A stretch of DNA of 64,000 nt from Planctomycetaceae bacterium (GTDB lineage: Bacteria; Planctomycetota; Phycisphaerae; Sedimentisphaerales; UBA12454), in the NCBI GenBank assembly GCA_021371795.1, contig JAJFVK010000019.1, forward strand, positions 1-64,000, in the 5' to 3' direction. The first letter of the stretch is position 1, and each line of letters opens with the position of its first letter. Of the stretch, positions 25,194-33,098 are shown piece after piece. The notes under the pieces are model-generated. The model made no database searches, was not told where the DNA came from, and worked only from the letters and a program-made list of their open reading frames with translations. Made by a program: the position numbers and the translations under genes.

Positions 25194-26183
25194 GTGCTTG
25201 AGACATTCAAACAAATCGGTAAGGAAGCACTCGAATCGCTCAAGTCGGTAACAACCCCCGCCGAGCTTGAGGAATTCCGCATACGCTTTTTAGCAAAAAA
25301 AGGCGCTGTTACCGATATGTTAAGCAAAATCGGCAGTTTCCCCGCTGAACAGAAAAAGGATGCCGGTGCGCTTGCGAATAAGGTCAAGCAGGAAGTAACC
25401 GAGGCTTTCGAAAAAGTCAAATCGTCATTGTCAAGCCATAGTGTTCAAAAAGGCCCAATGGTAGATGTTACTTTGCCGGGCGTTGATTTTCAGCAGGGCA
25501 AGGCTCATATCATTTCGCAAACCATTAACGAACTTATCGAGATTTTCGGCAGGATGGGATTTGGCATCGCTTACGGCCCGGAAGTCGAGGACGAATGGCA
25601 CAACTTCGTCGCGTTGAATATTCCCGAAGGACATCCCGCAAGAGACCCATCGGATAATTTCTGCCTCGAAGGCAATATAATGCTTCGCAGTCAGACATCA
25701 ACTATGCAGATTCGTACAATGGAAAAACAAAAGCCGCCAATCAGGGTTATTGCACCGGGCAGAGTTTACAGACCCGATACGGTTGACGCAACGCACATGT
25801 ATATGTTCTATCAGCTCGAAGCGCTTGTCGTAGATGAAGGCGTTTCGATGGTCGATATGAAAAGCACAATCGCGCAGTTCATTTCCGTATTCTTCGGCAA
25901 AGACGTTAAATGGAGATTGCGTCCGAGTTTCTTCCCATTCACAGAGCCAAGCGCAGAAGTGGATTTGTTGTTCGTTACAAAAGACGGCAGCGAAAAATGG
26001 ATTGAAGTCGGCGGCTGCGGCATGGTTGACCCGAACGTATTTAATGCAGTCGGGATTGACAGCGAAAAATATACCGGCTGGGCTTTCGGCTTCGGCATTG
26101 AAAGACTCGCGATGCGAAAGTACGGCATAACCGATATCAGATTGCTGTTCGAAAATGATATCCGCTTCTTAAAACAATTCTAA
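25194..26183 (+). CDS. pheS: Phenylalanine--tRNA ligase alpha subunit
   Basis: Catalytic subunit of the (alpha-beta)2 enzyme charging tRNA-Phe. It has 329 residues: an N-terminal coiled coil (about 1-85) that binds the tRNA and a class II core with FGIAYGPEVEDEWHNFVALNIPEGHPAR near 123, MLRSQTSTMQIR near 163, and the C-terminal GGCGMVDPNVF and GFGIERLAMRKYGI. It starts at GTG 25194, 21 nt after rplT, with only a weak ribosome binding site. The beta-subunit gene pheT, normally next, is not in this window: two minus-strand genes and a repeat cluster follow instead. Confidence 0.96.
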   Translation: MLETFKQIGKEALESLKSVTTPAELEEFRIRFLAKKGAVTDMLSKIGSFPAEQKKDAGALANKVKQEVTEAFEKVKSSLSSHSVQKGPMVDVTLPGVDFQQGKAHIISQTINELIEIFGRMGFGIAYGPEVEDEWHNFVALNIPEGHPARDPSDNFCLEGNIMLRSQTSTMQIRTMEKQKPPIRVIAPGRVYRPDTVDATHMYMFYQLEALVVDEGVSMVDMKSTIAQFISVFFGKDVKWRLRPSFFPFTEPSAEVDLLFVTKDGSEKWIEVGGCGMVDPNVFNAVGIDSEKYTGWAFGFGIERLAMRKYGITDIRLLFENDIRFLKQF

Positions 26184-26189
26184 ATCTGC

Positions 26190-26250
26190 ATAGCCGCATA
26201 GCCACGAATATTTTTAATTAGCCACGAATTTACACGAATTAACACTAATT
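26190..26250. repeat. CACGAATT dispersed repeat after pheS
   Basis: TTAGCCACGAATT (26217-26229) is followed by TACACGAATT and AACACTAATT, three 10-nt units of the form NNCACNAATT. A shorter copy, TAGCCACGAATA, starts at 26198. Related copies lie at 27311-27338, 28213-28250 and 63652-63684. The unit structure parallels the CACAGAG repeats. Confidence 0.75.
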
Positions 26251-27328
26251 ATTTTTTATAATCTTTCACCATCTGAATAAATCTGACAGGGTTGATAATT
26301 TTTGCGTTATTTTTAATATATGCAGATTTAAAGAGCAGTTCTTTCATTTGCTGTGGCGTAAGTTCTGGTCTGATTTGCCATCCCATAGCAAGAACACCGG
26401 CGCAATAAGGCCTTGTCCAGCTTGTTCCGCTATTGCCCCAATATATATATGTGAAAACATTTCTTTGTTTTTCTTCAGCCGTGGTTCGTACCGAAGCAGG
26501 TATAAGGATTTCATCAGGATTGAACCAGGAATCTCCAATGCGAGAACCAGGCGTGCATTGCACAAAATTATCTGGAGAATTTATGCTGTACCAGCATCTG
26601 CCGATAAAACCGTGATGTCCTGTGCAGTCAAGAACCATTATTCCGTTTCTTTCGGCACGTTCGTAAGCCTCATCCCACATTTGGGTGTTTTTTTCAAAAG
26701 GAGTGCCTTTGCCTGAAGGCCACGCTGAAACAGATATAACCCTTATTTTTTGGCCAAGCGGAAGTTTATTATTTTGCTCTATTATCCAATCAATCGCTTT
26801 CGCATAATAAGCCGAATCTTTGTTCCATGAAGGCACAGCGGCGTAATACACTTTTGCATTGGGAGCAGTGCCGCAATTTGTACCAACCAGCAGGCTTGTA
26901 ACCGCCGGCCCGTGCATACTGGTTTTTTCATTGCCGCAACCTGTGTCGTAATATGCCGCAATTTTGCCCGCGTATTCAGGATGTTCACCAAACAAGGGCT
27001 GATCAATAATAGCGACATTAACACCCTTGCCGGTGATTCCCTGTTTGTGCAGTTGACGCACGCCGAGGCCGGGATTCATTGCAGTTTGCATTATTTGTTC
27101 AGGGCTTATATTGGTCGGTATTTTATCGGGCGAAGGCCAGATGGTGTTATTGTTAAATATCAGGGTTCGAATTATATTACCCTTTGCTGACAGGCTAAGC
27201 TGGCTTAAGTCTTTATTGCGAACATCGTCAAACTTTTTTACAGCAGTTACAAAATTGTCGACTGCGGCGAAACTGACCACATTCAAATAAAAAAGCAAAA
27301 CAACAAATAAGTGTTTATTTGTGTCCAT
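26249..27328 (-). CDS. Subtilisin-like (S8) serine protease, exported
   Basis: A 359-residue secreted protein with a signal peptide (about 1-24, LFVVLLFYLNVVSFAA). The S8 fold carries its three catalytic residues: Asp in GVNVAIIDQPL near 113, His in SMHGPAVTSLLVG near 142 and Ser in NSGTSWTRPYCAGVLAMG near 302. The usual D-T/S-G becomes D-Q-P, and there is no clear propeptide inhibitor domain beyond about 70 residues after the signal. ATG 27328 lies within a CACGAAT repeat, so the first half-dozen codons come from the repeat. It lies 8 nt downstream of the LPS-kinase-like gene. Target unknown. Confidence 0.8.
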   Translation of the reverse strand: MDTNKHLFVVLLFYLNVVSFAAVDNFVTAVKKFDDVRNKDLSQLSLSAKGNIIRTLIFNNNTIWPSPDKIPTNISPEQIMQTAMNPGLGVRQLHKQGITGKGVNVAIIDQPLFGEHPEYAGKIAAYYDTGCGNEKTSMHGPAVTSLLVGTNCGTAPNAKVYYAAVPSWNKDSAYYAKAIDWIIEQNNKLPLGQKIRVISVSAWPSGKGTPFEKNTQMWDEAYERAERNGIMVLDCTGHHGFIGRCWYSINSPDNFVQCTPGSRIGDSWFNPDEILIPASVRTTAEEKQRNVFTYIYWGNSGTSWTRPYCAGVLAMGWQIRPELTPQQMKELLFKSAYIKNNAKIINPVRFIQMVKDYKK

Positions 27329-27338
27329 TCGTGGTTTT
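27311..27338. repeat. CACGAAT dispersed repeat spanning the subtilase start codon
   Basis: On the minus strand this reads AACCACGAATGGACACAAAT then AAACAC, matching 63652-63684 in architecture. It fills the whole gap between the kinase stop (27337-27339) and the protease, and it supplies the protease start codon (27326-27328). Confidence 0.7.
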
Positions 27339-28071
27339 AATTTTTTTCGTCCAATCTTTTCGTGGTTTTAAAATCCACCTCTTTTAAGAGTTCTTCAGCA
27401 TCGACAGGTTTTGTTAGCTGTGCGAGATATGTCTTGAAAAATGACTCCTGGCACTGTTTTCCAATGGCATCGCGGTTCATACAGACCTGCACAAGGTTTT
27501 TGACTCTCAATTTCCACGGAATTGAATCGAATTTTTTCGTTCGCTCATTATCGAGAAAGTAAAACTCGAAATTTTCATCTTTTTCTTTAACGAGAATATT
27601 GCCGAGTCTTAAATCGCCGTGAAAAATTCCTTTATCGTGCATTTTTCCGATAGTCTGCGCGAACTGCTCAATCATTTTTTTCTTTTTTTCAGCAGGCAGG
27701 GTACCGAGCATTTTATAAAATGGCGTGCTGTCGGTAACTTCCATTGTCATAAGGAATTTTCTGCCGTAAGCGACGGTCTGCGGAGTCAGGAATCCGTTTT
27801 CTATGAGCATTTGACCAGCTTTAAATGCCCTTTGTGCGCGGGATGGTAAAATCAGAGATTTGAAGAAATCCGAAATATTGCGGACGAAATATTTTTTCAG
27901 AATTATACTGTAAACTTTTGCTTTTAATAAAATCTGAAACTTTAAAACCAGAGCTGTTTTGGACGAGCCGAGTTGCTCAAAGTCCGCTCGTGTGCCGTCA
28001 GGAATTTGAATGTTCGAAGATTCAAACCCTTGCGGAAAATTGTCAGCGATGATAATTTTTTTGTTAAACAT
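27337..28071 (-). CDS. Lipopolysaccharide kinase (Kdo/WaaP) family protein
   Basis: Protein-kinase-like fold that probably phosphorylates a sugar of the LPS core or inner Kdo. It has 244 residues: an ATP-binding lobe (about 1-110), then the catalytic loop HGDLRLGNILV near 166 and the metal-binding aspartate in FYFLDNERTKKF near 187. I start at ATG 28071 (MFNKKIIIADNF); the open frame continues upstream, but those 28 codons are made of CACAGAG repeat (CSLWLYNKNKTLWL) and are unlikely to be protein. No clear ribosome binding site is visible, because the repeat abuts the start. Adjacent lpx and heptosyltransferase-like genes support an LPS role. Confidence 0.8.
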   Translation of the reverse strand: MFNKKIIIADNFPQGFESSNIQIPDGTRADFEQLGSSKTALVLKFQILLKAKVYSIILKKYFVRNISDFFKSLILPSRAQRAFKAGQMLIENGFLTPQTVAYGRKFLMTMEVTDSTPFYKMLGTLPAEKKKKMIEQFAQTIGKMHDKGIFHGDLRLGNILVKEKDENFEFYFLDNERTKKFDSIPWKLRVKNLVQVCMNRDAIGKQCQESFFKTYLAQLTKPVDAEELLKEVDFKTTKRLDEKN

Positions 28072-28257
28072 TTTAAGCCACAGAGTTTTATTTTTGTTGT
28101 ATAGCCACAGAGAACATCCTCTCTGATTTTTGCTTTCAAGGAGCAAAAATCCCAAAGATTCAAGGACTTCCGCTCCGCTCCAGCAGAGTTCACAGAGAAA
28201 TAATTTTTATTTACAGTGTAAATCCGTGTTAATCCGAATCCGTGTCGATTTCATATT
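28072..28257. repeat. Cluster of CACAGAG and CACGAAT-type repeats before the kinase gene
   Basis: From left to right: TTAAGCCACAGAG (28073-28085), TAGCCACAGAGAACATCC (28102-28119), a segment with CTCTCTG and direct GAGCAAAAATC-like words, TTCACAGAGAAATAA (28189-28203), then a CACGGATT-type relative read in reverse (GTGTAAATCCGTGTTAATCC, from 28215). Degraded copies of both repeat types are stacked here between lpxI and the kinase gene. No gene is seen. Confidence 0.65.
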
Positions 28258-29094
28258 TCAGCAGCCGATTATAGCGATGCCGAGTTCGTCGGCCAGTTCG
28301 ATTGTCTGCGGTTTATCTATAATAATCGTTCGTTGTGCCTCAACGACAAGGCTTCTGCCGCCGTTTTTGTGCAGTGACTCAATGGTTTCTGGGCCAACGC
28401 ATGGCACATCGAAACGCATATCTAAATCCGGCCGCGGAGCTTTTAAAAGCGTCCAGTTGCCGCGTTTGCATAACTGGCCTGCACGTTCAATCATTGCGCC
28501 TGTGCCTTCAACGGCCTCGACCGCCAGAACAGTTTTTTCCTTAACGGCAATCGCCTGACCGATTCCGGTTTGTGTTATTTTTTTCAGCATTTGCCAGCCG
28601 AAGTCGATATCTTCCTGTACGCCCGCCGAAGGAGTGGTTTTTGTCATTACGCCTTTGTCGGCCAAATGTTCTTTGCAATATTTTGTTGAGTCCTGCAAAA
28701 TAATCCCTCCGCAGGCAAGTTCATCCGCGATTGCCTGCAAGATTGTCTGGTCAATTTTATTGTTTTTTCGTAACCGCCAATAATAAATTCGCAGTGCCCG
28801 CCAGTCCGGCAAAAATTTTAAAATTCGTTTCGGAGTATAAAGTTTCTCCTTGCGAACTTTGCCGACCATTATCGTGTCTGTAACGCCTTGCTTTTTTAAT
28901 TTGCGAATCCATGTGCCGGGCCGAGCCAAAGGAACCTCGGCGTAATAATCGACTGCGTTAATCAGACCGGGGTCGGGATTATCGCCCAGCCCTGCGCAAA
29001 CGATTTTCAAGCCTGCCTGCCTTGCTCCCTGTGCAATCAGAAACGGCAGCCTTCCGCCTCCCGCAATCAAACCTATTATTTTTTTATCATCCAT
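28258..29094 (-). CDS. lpxI: UDP-2,3-diacylglucosamine pyrophosphatase LpxI
   Basis: Hydrolyses UDP-2,3-diacylglucosamine to lipid X in lipid A synthesis, replacing LpxH in many bacteria. The 278-residue protein has the family N-terminus IGLIAGGGRLPFLIAQGARQ, then MVGKVRKEKLY near 76, and the C-terminal catalytic domain with GVQEDIDFGWQMLKKI near 163 and VAVEAVEGTGAMIERAG near 200, where the essential aspartates and glutamates of the family lie. Its start codon overlaps the lpxD stop, so the two lipid A genes are co-translated. Confidence 0.93.
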   Translation of the reverse strand: MDDKKIIGLIAGGGRLPFLIAQGARQAGLKIVCAGLGDNPDPGLINAVDYYAEVPLARPGTWIRKLKKQGVTDTIMVGKVRKEKLYTPKRILKFLPDWRALRIYYWRLRKNNKIDQTILQAIADELACGGIILQDSTKYCKEHLADKGVMTKTTPSAGVQEDIDFGWQMLKKITQTGIGQAIAVKEKTVLAVEAVEGTGAMIERAGQLCKRGNWTLLKAPRPDLDMRFDVPCVGPETIESLHKNGGRSLVVEAQRTIIIDKPQTIELADELGIAIIGC

Positions 29095-30110
29095 TATTTA
29101 GGATTAGCATCTTTTTCAAGTCGTTGGATTGCTTTTTTCATTTCCGGCAAATCTTCAATCAGTGCGTATGCGCGTCTTGCTTTCGCGGCATCAATCGCAG
29201 GAGCACCGATGATATTTGACTCATCCGGAACGCTGTTAATCACGCCTGCCTGCGCGGCAATTTGTACGCAGTTACCGATTTTGATATGTCCGACGATGCC
29301 GGCTTGAGCGCCGATAACGCAGTGATGGCCGATAGTCGTCGAACCGGCAACGCCGATTTGGCTGACGAGCAGGCAATAAGGGCCGATTTTTGTGCCGTGG
29401 CCGATATTGATCAAATCGCCGAGTTTACTGCCTTTACCGATAATGGTATCGTCAATCGCGCCTCTTTGCAGGCAGCAGTTGCCGCCGATTTCGACTTCGT
29501 CTTCGATTACGACTTTGCCGACTTGCGGAATTTTGTGATGTACGCCTTTGTGAGTTGCGTAACCGTAGCCATCTTTACCGATTGTTGCGTTGGCGTTGAT
29601 GATAACATTATTGCCCAGAACGCAACCATCGTAAATTACGCAGCTCGGATACAAAATGCAGTTTGTGCCGATTTGAACATCCGGCCCGATGAATACGTTC
29701 GGATAAATTACCGTGTCGTCGCCGATAACCGCGTTGTCGCTTACAGTCGCGAAATCATGGATATGGCAGTTTTTGCCAATTTTTGCCGACGGCGATACAT
29801 TCGCATTTGGCGCGATGCCGTCCTGTCTGTGTTTTCTATGGCCGTGCAGCAGAATCACTATTTGCGCAAACGCGTAATACGGGTCGGCAGCGATAAGCAA
29901 TGGAACGTTGCATTCGGCTTCCTTGCCGACGATAATCGCGCCGGCTTTTGTGGTCTTAATCGCACGCGAATATTTCGGATTCGCAAGAAAGCTGATATCC
30001 GAAGCCGTAGCGTTGTCGAGTGTCGCAACCGAAGAAATCTTAACATTGGCATCGCCTACGACTTTGCCGTTTACATATTCTGCTAATTGTCCGAGAGTCT
30101 TTGACATCAA
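29094..30110 (-). CDS. lpxD: UDP-3-O-acylglucosamine N-acyltransferase LpxD
   Basis: Adds the amide-linked hydroxyacyl chain to UDP-3-O-acylglucosamine in lipid A synthesis. It has 338 residues: a uridine-binding N-terminal domain (about 1-100, TLGQLAEYVNGKVVGDANVKISSVATLDNA) and a left-handed beta-helix of hexapeptide repeats (about 105-310) with the catalytic histidine in INIGHGTKIG near 233, then a short C-terminal helix. ATG codons at 30110 and 30107 are both possible. It is coupled to lpxI, and the pair shows that the organism makes lipid A, as other planctomycetes do. Confidence 0.95.
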   Translation of the reverse strand: MMSKTLGQLAEYVNGKVVGDANVKISSVATLDNATASDISFLANPKYSRAIKTTKAGAIIVGKEAECNVPLLIAADPYYAFAQIVILLHGHRKHRQDGIAPNANVSPSAKIGKNCHIHDFATVSDNAVIGDDTVIYPNVFIGPDVQIGTNCILYPSCVIYDGCVLGNNVIINANATIGKDGYGYATHKGVHHKIPQVGKVVIEDEVEIGGNCCLQRGAIDDTIIGKGSKLGDLINIGHGTKIGPYCLLVSQIGVAGSTTIGHHCVIGAQAGIVGHIKIGNCVQIAAQAGVINSVPDESNIIGAPAIDAAKARRAYALIEDLPEMKKAIQRLEKDANPK

Positions 30111-30160
30111 TAATCCTGATAATAATTAAACACTGTATTATAACGATTAGACATTGCAGG

Positions 30161-31237
30161 TCAAGAACTTAAGAATTTCAGTGCTGCCCGGCTGACCTGC
30201 TCGACGGCACTTGGACAAGGGTGCGTAAAATCGGATTCTTTCAGTTTGAAAGTCTTCACTTTAGGGCCGACAGGGGCATAAATGGTCGGGTCGGTAGGCC
30301 CGAAGCATGTGATTGTCGGCAGTCCTGTCGCCGCGGCGATATGAGATATTCCGCTGTCGTTGCCGACAAAACAGCCCGCGCAGGATAAAATCTGGAATGT
30401 GCGTGAAAGCGAAGTTTCGATTGCGACCGGAGCAAGAACTGAAAGCCGGTCGAAAACCTTTCGGCTCAAGCGTTCCTGTTCTGCCGGTCCGAGCAAAAAG
30501 ATTACGCTTTCGCCCGCATCGAGTAATTCTTCTGCGAGCAGATAAAAATTGTCTATGTTCCAGCATTTTTTTACGCCTCCGCTGCCGGGGTGAATCACGG
30601 CGGGGCGATACTTCTTTTTGATGCCGTAGGACTCGATAATTTCTCTGCCTGCGGCAAGGTCTGATTTTATCGGTTTGAGATATTTTTTTTTGCCCATCGT
30701 GTTCAGTGTCGGTTTGCGATGAATGTAATGCGAGCAGGAGTTGGCAATCGTATCGATATAAAATTTTGTTATATGATGTTTACAGTCGGCAGGCGGTTTG
30801 AGCGGCAGGGAGGTAACTTCGACGGAGTTGCTGCAATTTGCCGTGAAAATTAAATTACGTTCGAAATCACTGCCTGACGCGGCGAGAAAATTGAAAATAT
30901 GCTGATAGCCCGAAAAGGCTGTTATCAGCGGGTCGTCATCCTGCAATTCAAAATCTTTATGCGGCACAAAGAGTCTGTGCATTTCTATTGAATCCAAATC
31001 CCGCACGTTGTCTATGCAGCTTCTTGTCGGCATATAAAGCATATAATGACTTCTGCCGAGCATCGCGACTGTTCCAATTTTGAAAGTTTTTTTAATAAAC
31101 TCCGCGACCGGAAGCGTCAGCACGCAATCGCCTATCGCGCCGGGCTGAATTATCAGCGCACGTGTTGCCTGCCTGTCGGCATCGGCCTCTGCGGTCGAGA
31201 GCAGTTTCAGAATGTCATCGTCATCATCTTTGGTCAT
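30161..31237 (-). CDS. Glycosyltransferase family 9 (heptosyltransferase-like)
   Basis: Probably transfers a heptose or related sugar to the LPS core. The 358-residue protein has a GT-B fold, with RALIIQPGAIGDCVLTLPVAEFIK at residues about 25-48, the inter-domain IHPGSGGVKKCW near 215 and the nucleotide-sugar site FVGNDSGISHIAAATGLPTITCFGPTDP near 290. The acidic N-terminal extension of about 22 residues is unusual. It begins 2 nt after the mnmA stop and lies upstream of lpxD. The exact sugar donor cannot be read from sequence. Confidence 0.88.
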   Translation of the reverse strand: MTKDDDDDILKLLSTAEADADRQATRALIIQPGAIGDCVLTLPVAEFIKKTFKIGTVAMLGRSHYMLYMPTRSCIDNVRDLDSIEMHRLFVPHKDFELQDDDPLITAFSGYQHIFNFLAASGSDFERNLIFTANCSNSVEVTSLPLKPPADCKHHITKFYIDTIANSCSHYIHRKPTLNTMGKKKYLKPIKSDLAAGREIIESYGIKKKYRPAVIHPGSGGVKKCWNIDNFYLLAEELLDAGESVIFLLGPAEQERLSRKVFDRLSVLAPVAIETSLSRTFQILSCAGCFVGNDSGISHIAAATGLPTITCFGPTDPTIYAPVGPKVKTFKLKESDFTHPCPSAVEQVSRAALKFLSS

Positions 31238-31239
31238 AA

Positions 31240-32310
31240 TTAATTCACGGCTTCATCTATCCACGCGCCGCCGGCGAGTTTTGCCCCGTACGGAGAATCG
31301 ACATAAAAAACAACAGCCTGCCCCGGCGTTATTGCTCGAAGCGGCTGGTCGAAAGTAACTTTAACCGTATCGCCCTGCGGAAAAACTGTTCCGCTTACAG
31401 CTTTGTGATTGTATCTTATTTTTATTTTCGCCGCAAATGGTTCTTTCGGAGTATCGACAAGCCAGTTCGGATTGGAAGCGAGCAGCGATTTGTGAGTCAG
31501 TTCATCCGCCGGCCCAAGCACAACGGTATTTGTCGCCGCGTCGAGTTTCGTTACATACCACGGCGTACCCATTGCGACCCGTACACCTCTTCGCTGACCG
31601 ATGGTAAAACGATGAATCCCTGAATGTTCGCCGAGTACTTTGCCGGCCGAGTCGATGATTTTGCCTGCCCGCACAACTTCCGGACTGATTCGTTCCAATG
31701 TGCCTGCGTAATCATTATCGGGAATAAAACATATTTCCTGTGAATCGGCTTTTTGGCTTACGGCAATGCCGAATTTTTCCGCGGTTTGCCGCGTCTGTTC
31801 TTTGTTTGCGAAATCGCCGAGCGGGAAAAGCAAATGCGGAAGAACATTTCTATGAATCATAGCCAGTGCATAAGACTGGTCTTTTTCTGTATCGGCTGCG
31901 CAAAGGTTGTCGGCGGATGGGTTATGTTGGTCGTGACGTATTGAAACGTAATGACCTGTAGCGAAAAAGTCAGCGCCTTTACTGCGGGCATAATCGAAAA
32001 ATTTGCCGAATTTTATATTGCGGTTGCAAAATACACACGGATTGGGCGTGCGTGCCTGTTTGTACTGACCGCTGAAATAATCCAAAACGATCTTGAAATC
32101 CTCCCGCAAATCCAGTGCCTCGAACGGAATGCCGAGGTCGTCGGCGATTTTCTGCGCATCGGCGCAATGCTGTTGCGCGTAATCGTGGATAATCATAAAA
32201 ACAGCGTTGCAATCGTACCCGGCTTCAATAAGCAGCCCGGCTGCGGCTGCGCTGTCAACGCCTCCGCTTACCGCTATGAAAACCTTTTTGCCTTTTGTCA
32301 AAATTCCCAA
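31240..32310 (-). CDS. mnmA: tRNA-specific 2-thiouridylase MnmA
   Basis: Installs the 2-thio group on U34 of tRNA-Lys, -Glu and -Gln. The 356-residue protein has the PP-loop AVSGGVDSAAAAGLLIEAGY at residues about 13-32, the catalytic cysteine in NPCVFCNRNIKFG near 94 and the second cysteine in SQEICFIPDNDY near 195, with a C-terminal beta-barrel domain (about 265-356). All key residues are in place. It lies 5 nt after the AsmA-like gene and 2 nt before the GT9 gene on the minus strand, a run with no obvious functional link. Confidence 0.95.
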   Translation of the reverse strand: MGILTKGKKVFIAVSGGVDSAAAAGLLIEAGYDCNAVFMIIHDYAQQHCADAQKIADDLGIPFEALDLREDFKIVLDYFSGQYKQARTPNPCVFCNRNIKFGKFFDYARSKGADFFATGHYVSIRHDQHNPSADNLCAADTEKDQSYALAMIHRNVLPHLLFPLGDFANKEQTRQTAEKFGIAVSQKADSQEICFIPDNDYAGTLERISPEVVRAGKIIDSAGKVLGEHSGIHRFTIGQRRGVRVAMGTPWYVTKLDAATNTVVLGPADELTHKSLLASNPNWLVDTPKEPFAAKIKIRYNHKAVSGTVFPQGDTVKVTFDQPLRAITPGQAVVFYVDSPYGAKLAGGAWIDEAVN

Positions 32311-32315
32311 ACTCT

Positions 32316-33077
32316 CTATTTCTTTTTGAAGATATTTTTTAAGGTGTCTGTTGCTTTTTCAATTGCTTTGTCTGTATCGCCAAGCGAACCCTCAAGTGAG
32401 CCGAGCACGTCAGACGGAATTATATCTTTGCCCTGTGATGCTACTTCTTCGGAAATTTTCCGGAAGATTTTGCCGGTAACGTCAGCCAGCGATTCTTTTT
32501 CGCCGCCGACATCGGATAAGTGCAGCGATACAATATGCAGCGTTACAGCGTCGCTTTTGCCCGGCAGTGGCAGCAATTTGACTGTCACGTACACGTCGTT
32601 TATGTCAACTGAAGTAATGTGAACGCTTTTTGATTTTTCGTCGGCCTCTGTTGATTCGGTCTTTTTCGCGTCTTTTGCCGGCATAGCTTTCAGAATATCG
32701 TTCAGGTTGCTCGTCAGTCCTTTTTGCTCGATAACCATTTTAATGTTGTCAAGTTTGACCTGCTGAATCTCAATCGGATTGCCCAAAAGATTGCTGATAC
32801 TGGTTTGTACGAAAATAGAATTTGCCTCAAGAATATTTTCGAACTGATAACCTTCAGGGTTGCCGATTTTCAGGTTTGTAATTTCGATTGTGCCTGATGT
32901 TATACCCAGATGTGCTTTCGATACCGACGCATCCACCTTCAACTGTGTTTTTATCGCGGTTGGAATCGCGGCACGGATAATACCGTCGATTGAGAGCAGT
33001 CCGATTACCACAGCCAGAAAGACAATGATAATTATAGCGATAATGATGTTCGCGGCCTTACTACTTTTCTTTTCCAT
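32316..33077 (-). CDS. AsmA-like single-span envelope protein
   Basis: A 253-residue protein with a cytoplasmic KK start, one hydrophobic helix (ANIIIAIIIIVFLAVVIGLLSI, about 9-30) and an extracytoplasmic beta-rich domain resembling the N-terminal part of AsmA/DUF748 proteins (SGTIEITNLKIGNPEGYQFENILEA near 60-85). AsmA-type proteins take part in lipid traffic between membranes; this short version lacks most of the long lipid-transport groove, so its function is uncertain. A GGAG ribosome binding site precedes ATG 33077 and the next gene upstream ends 21 nt away. Confidence 0.65.
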   Translation of the reverse strand: MEKKSSKAANIIIAIIIIVFLAVVIGLLSIDGIIRAAIPTAIKTQLKVDASVSKAHLGITSGTIEITNLKIGNPEGYQFENILEANSIFVQTSISNLLGNPIEIQQVKLDNIKMVIEQKGLTSNLNDILKAMPAKDAKKTESTEADEKSKSVHITSVDINDVYVTVKLLPLPGKSDAVTLHIVSLHLSDVGGEKESLADVTGKIFRKISEEVASQGKDIIPSDVLGSLEGSLGDTDKAIEKATDTLKNIFKKK

Positions 33078-33098
33078 TTTTTGACTCCTTCAAAAAAA

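Noticed and set aside
28072-28155. N-terminal extension of the LPS-kinase-like protein
   Set aside because: The extra 28 codons translate CACAGAG repeat; homologous sequence starts at the internal ATG 28071.
29262-30086. 274-codon frame antisense to lpxD
   Set aside because: Asp/Val/Ala repeats simply mirror the hexapeptide repeats of LpxD.
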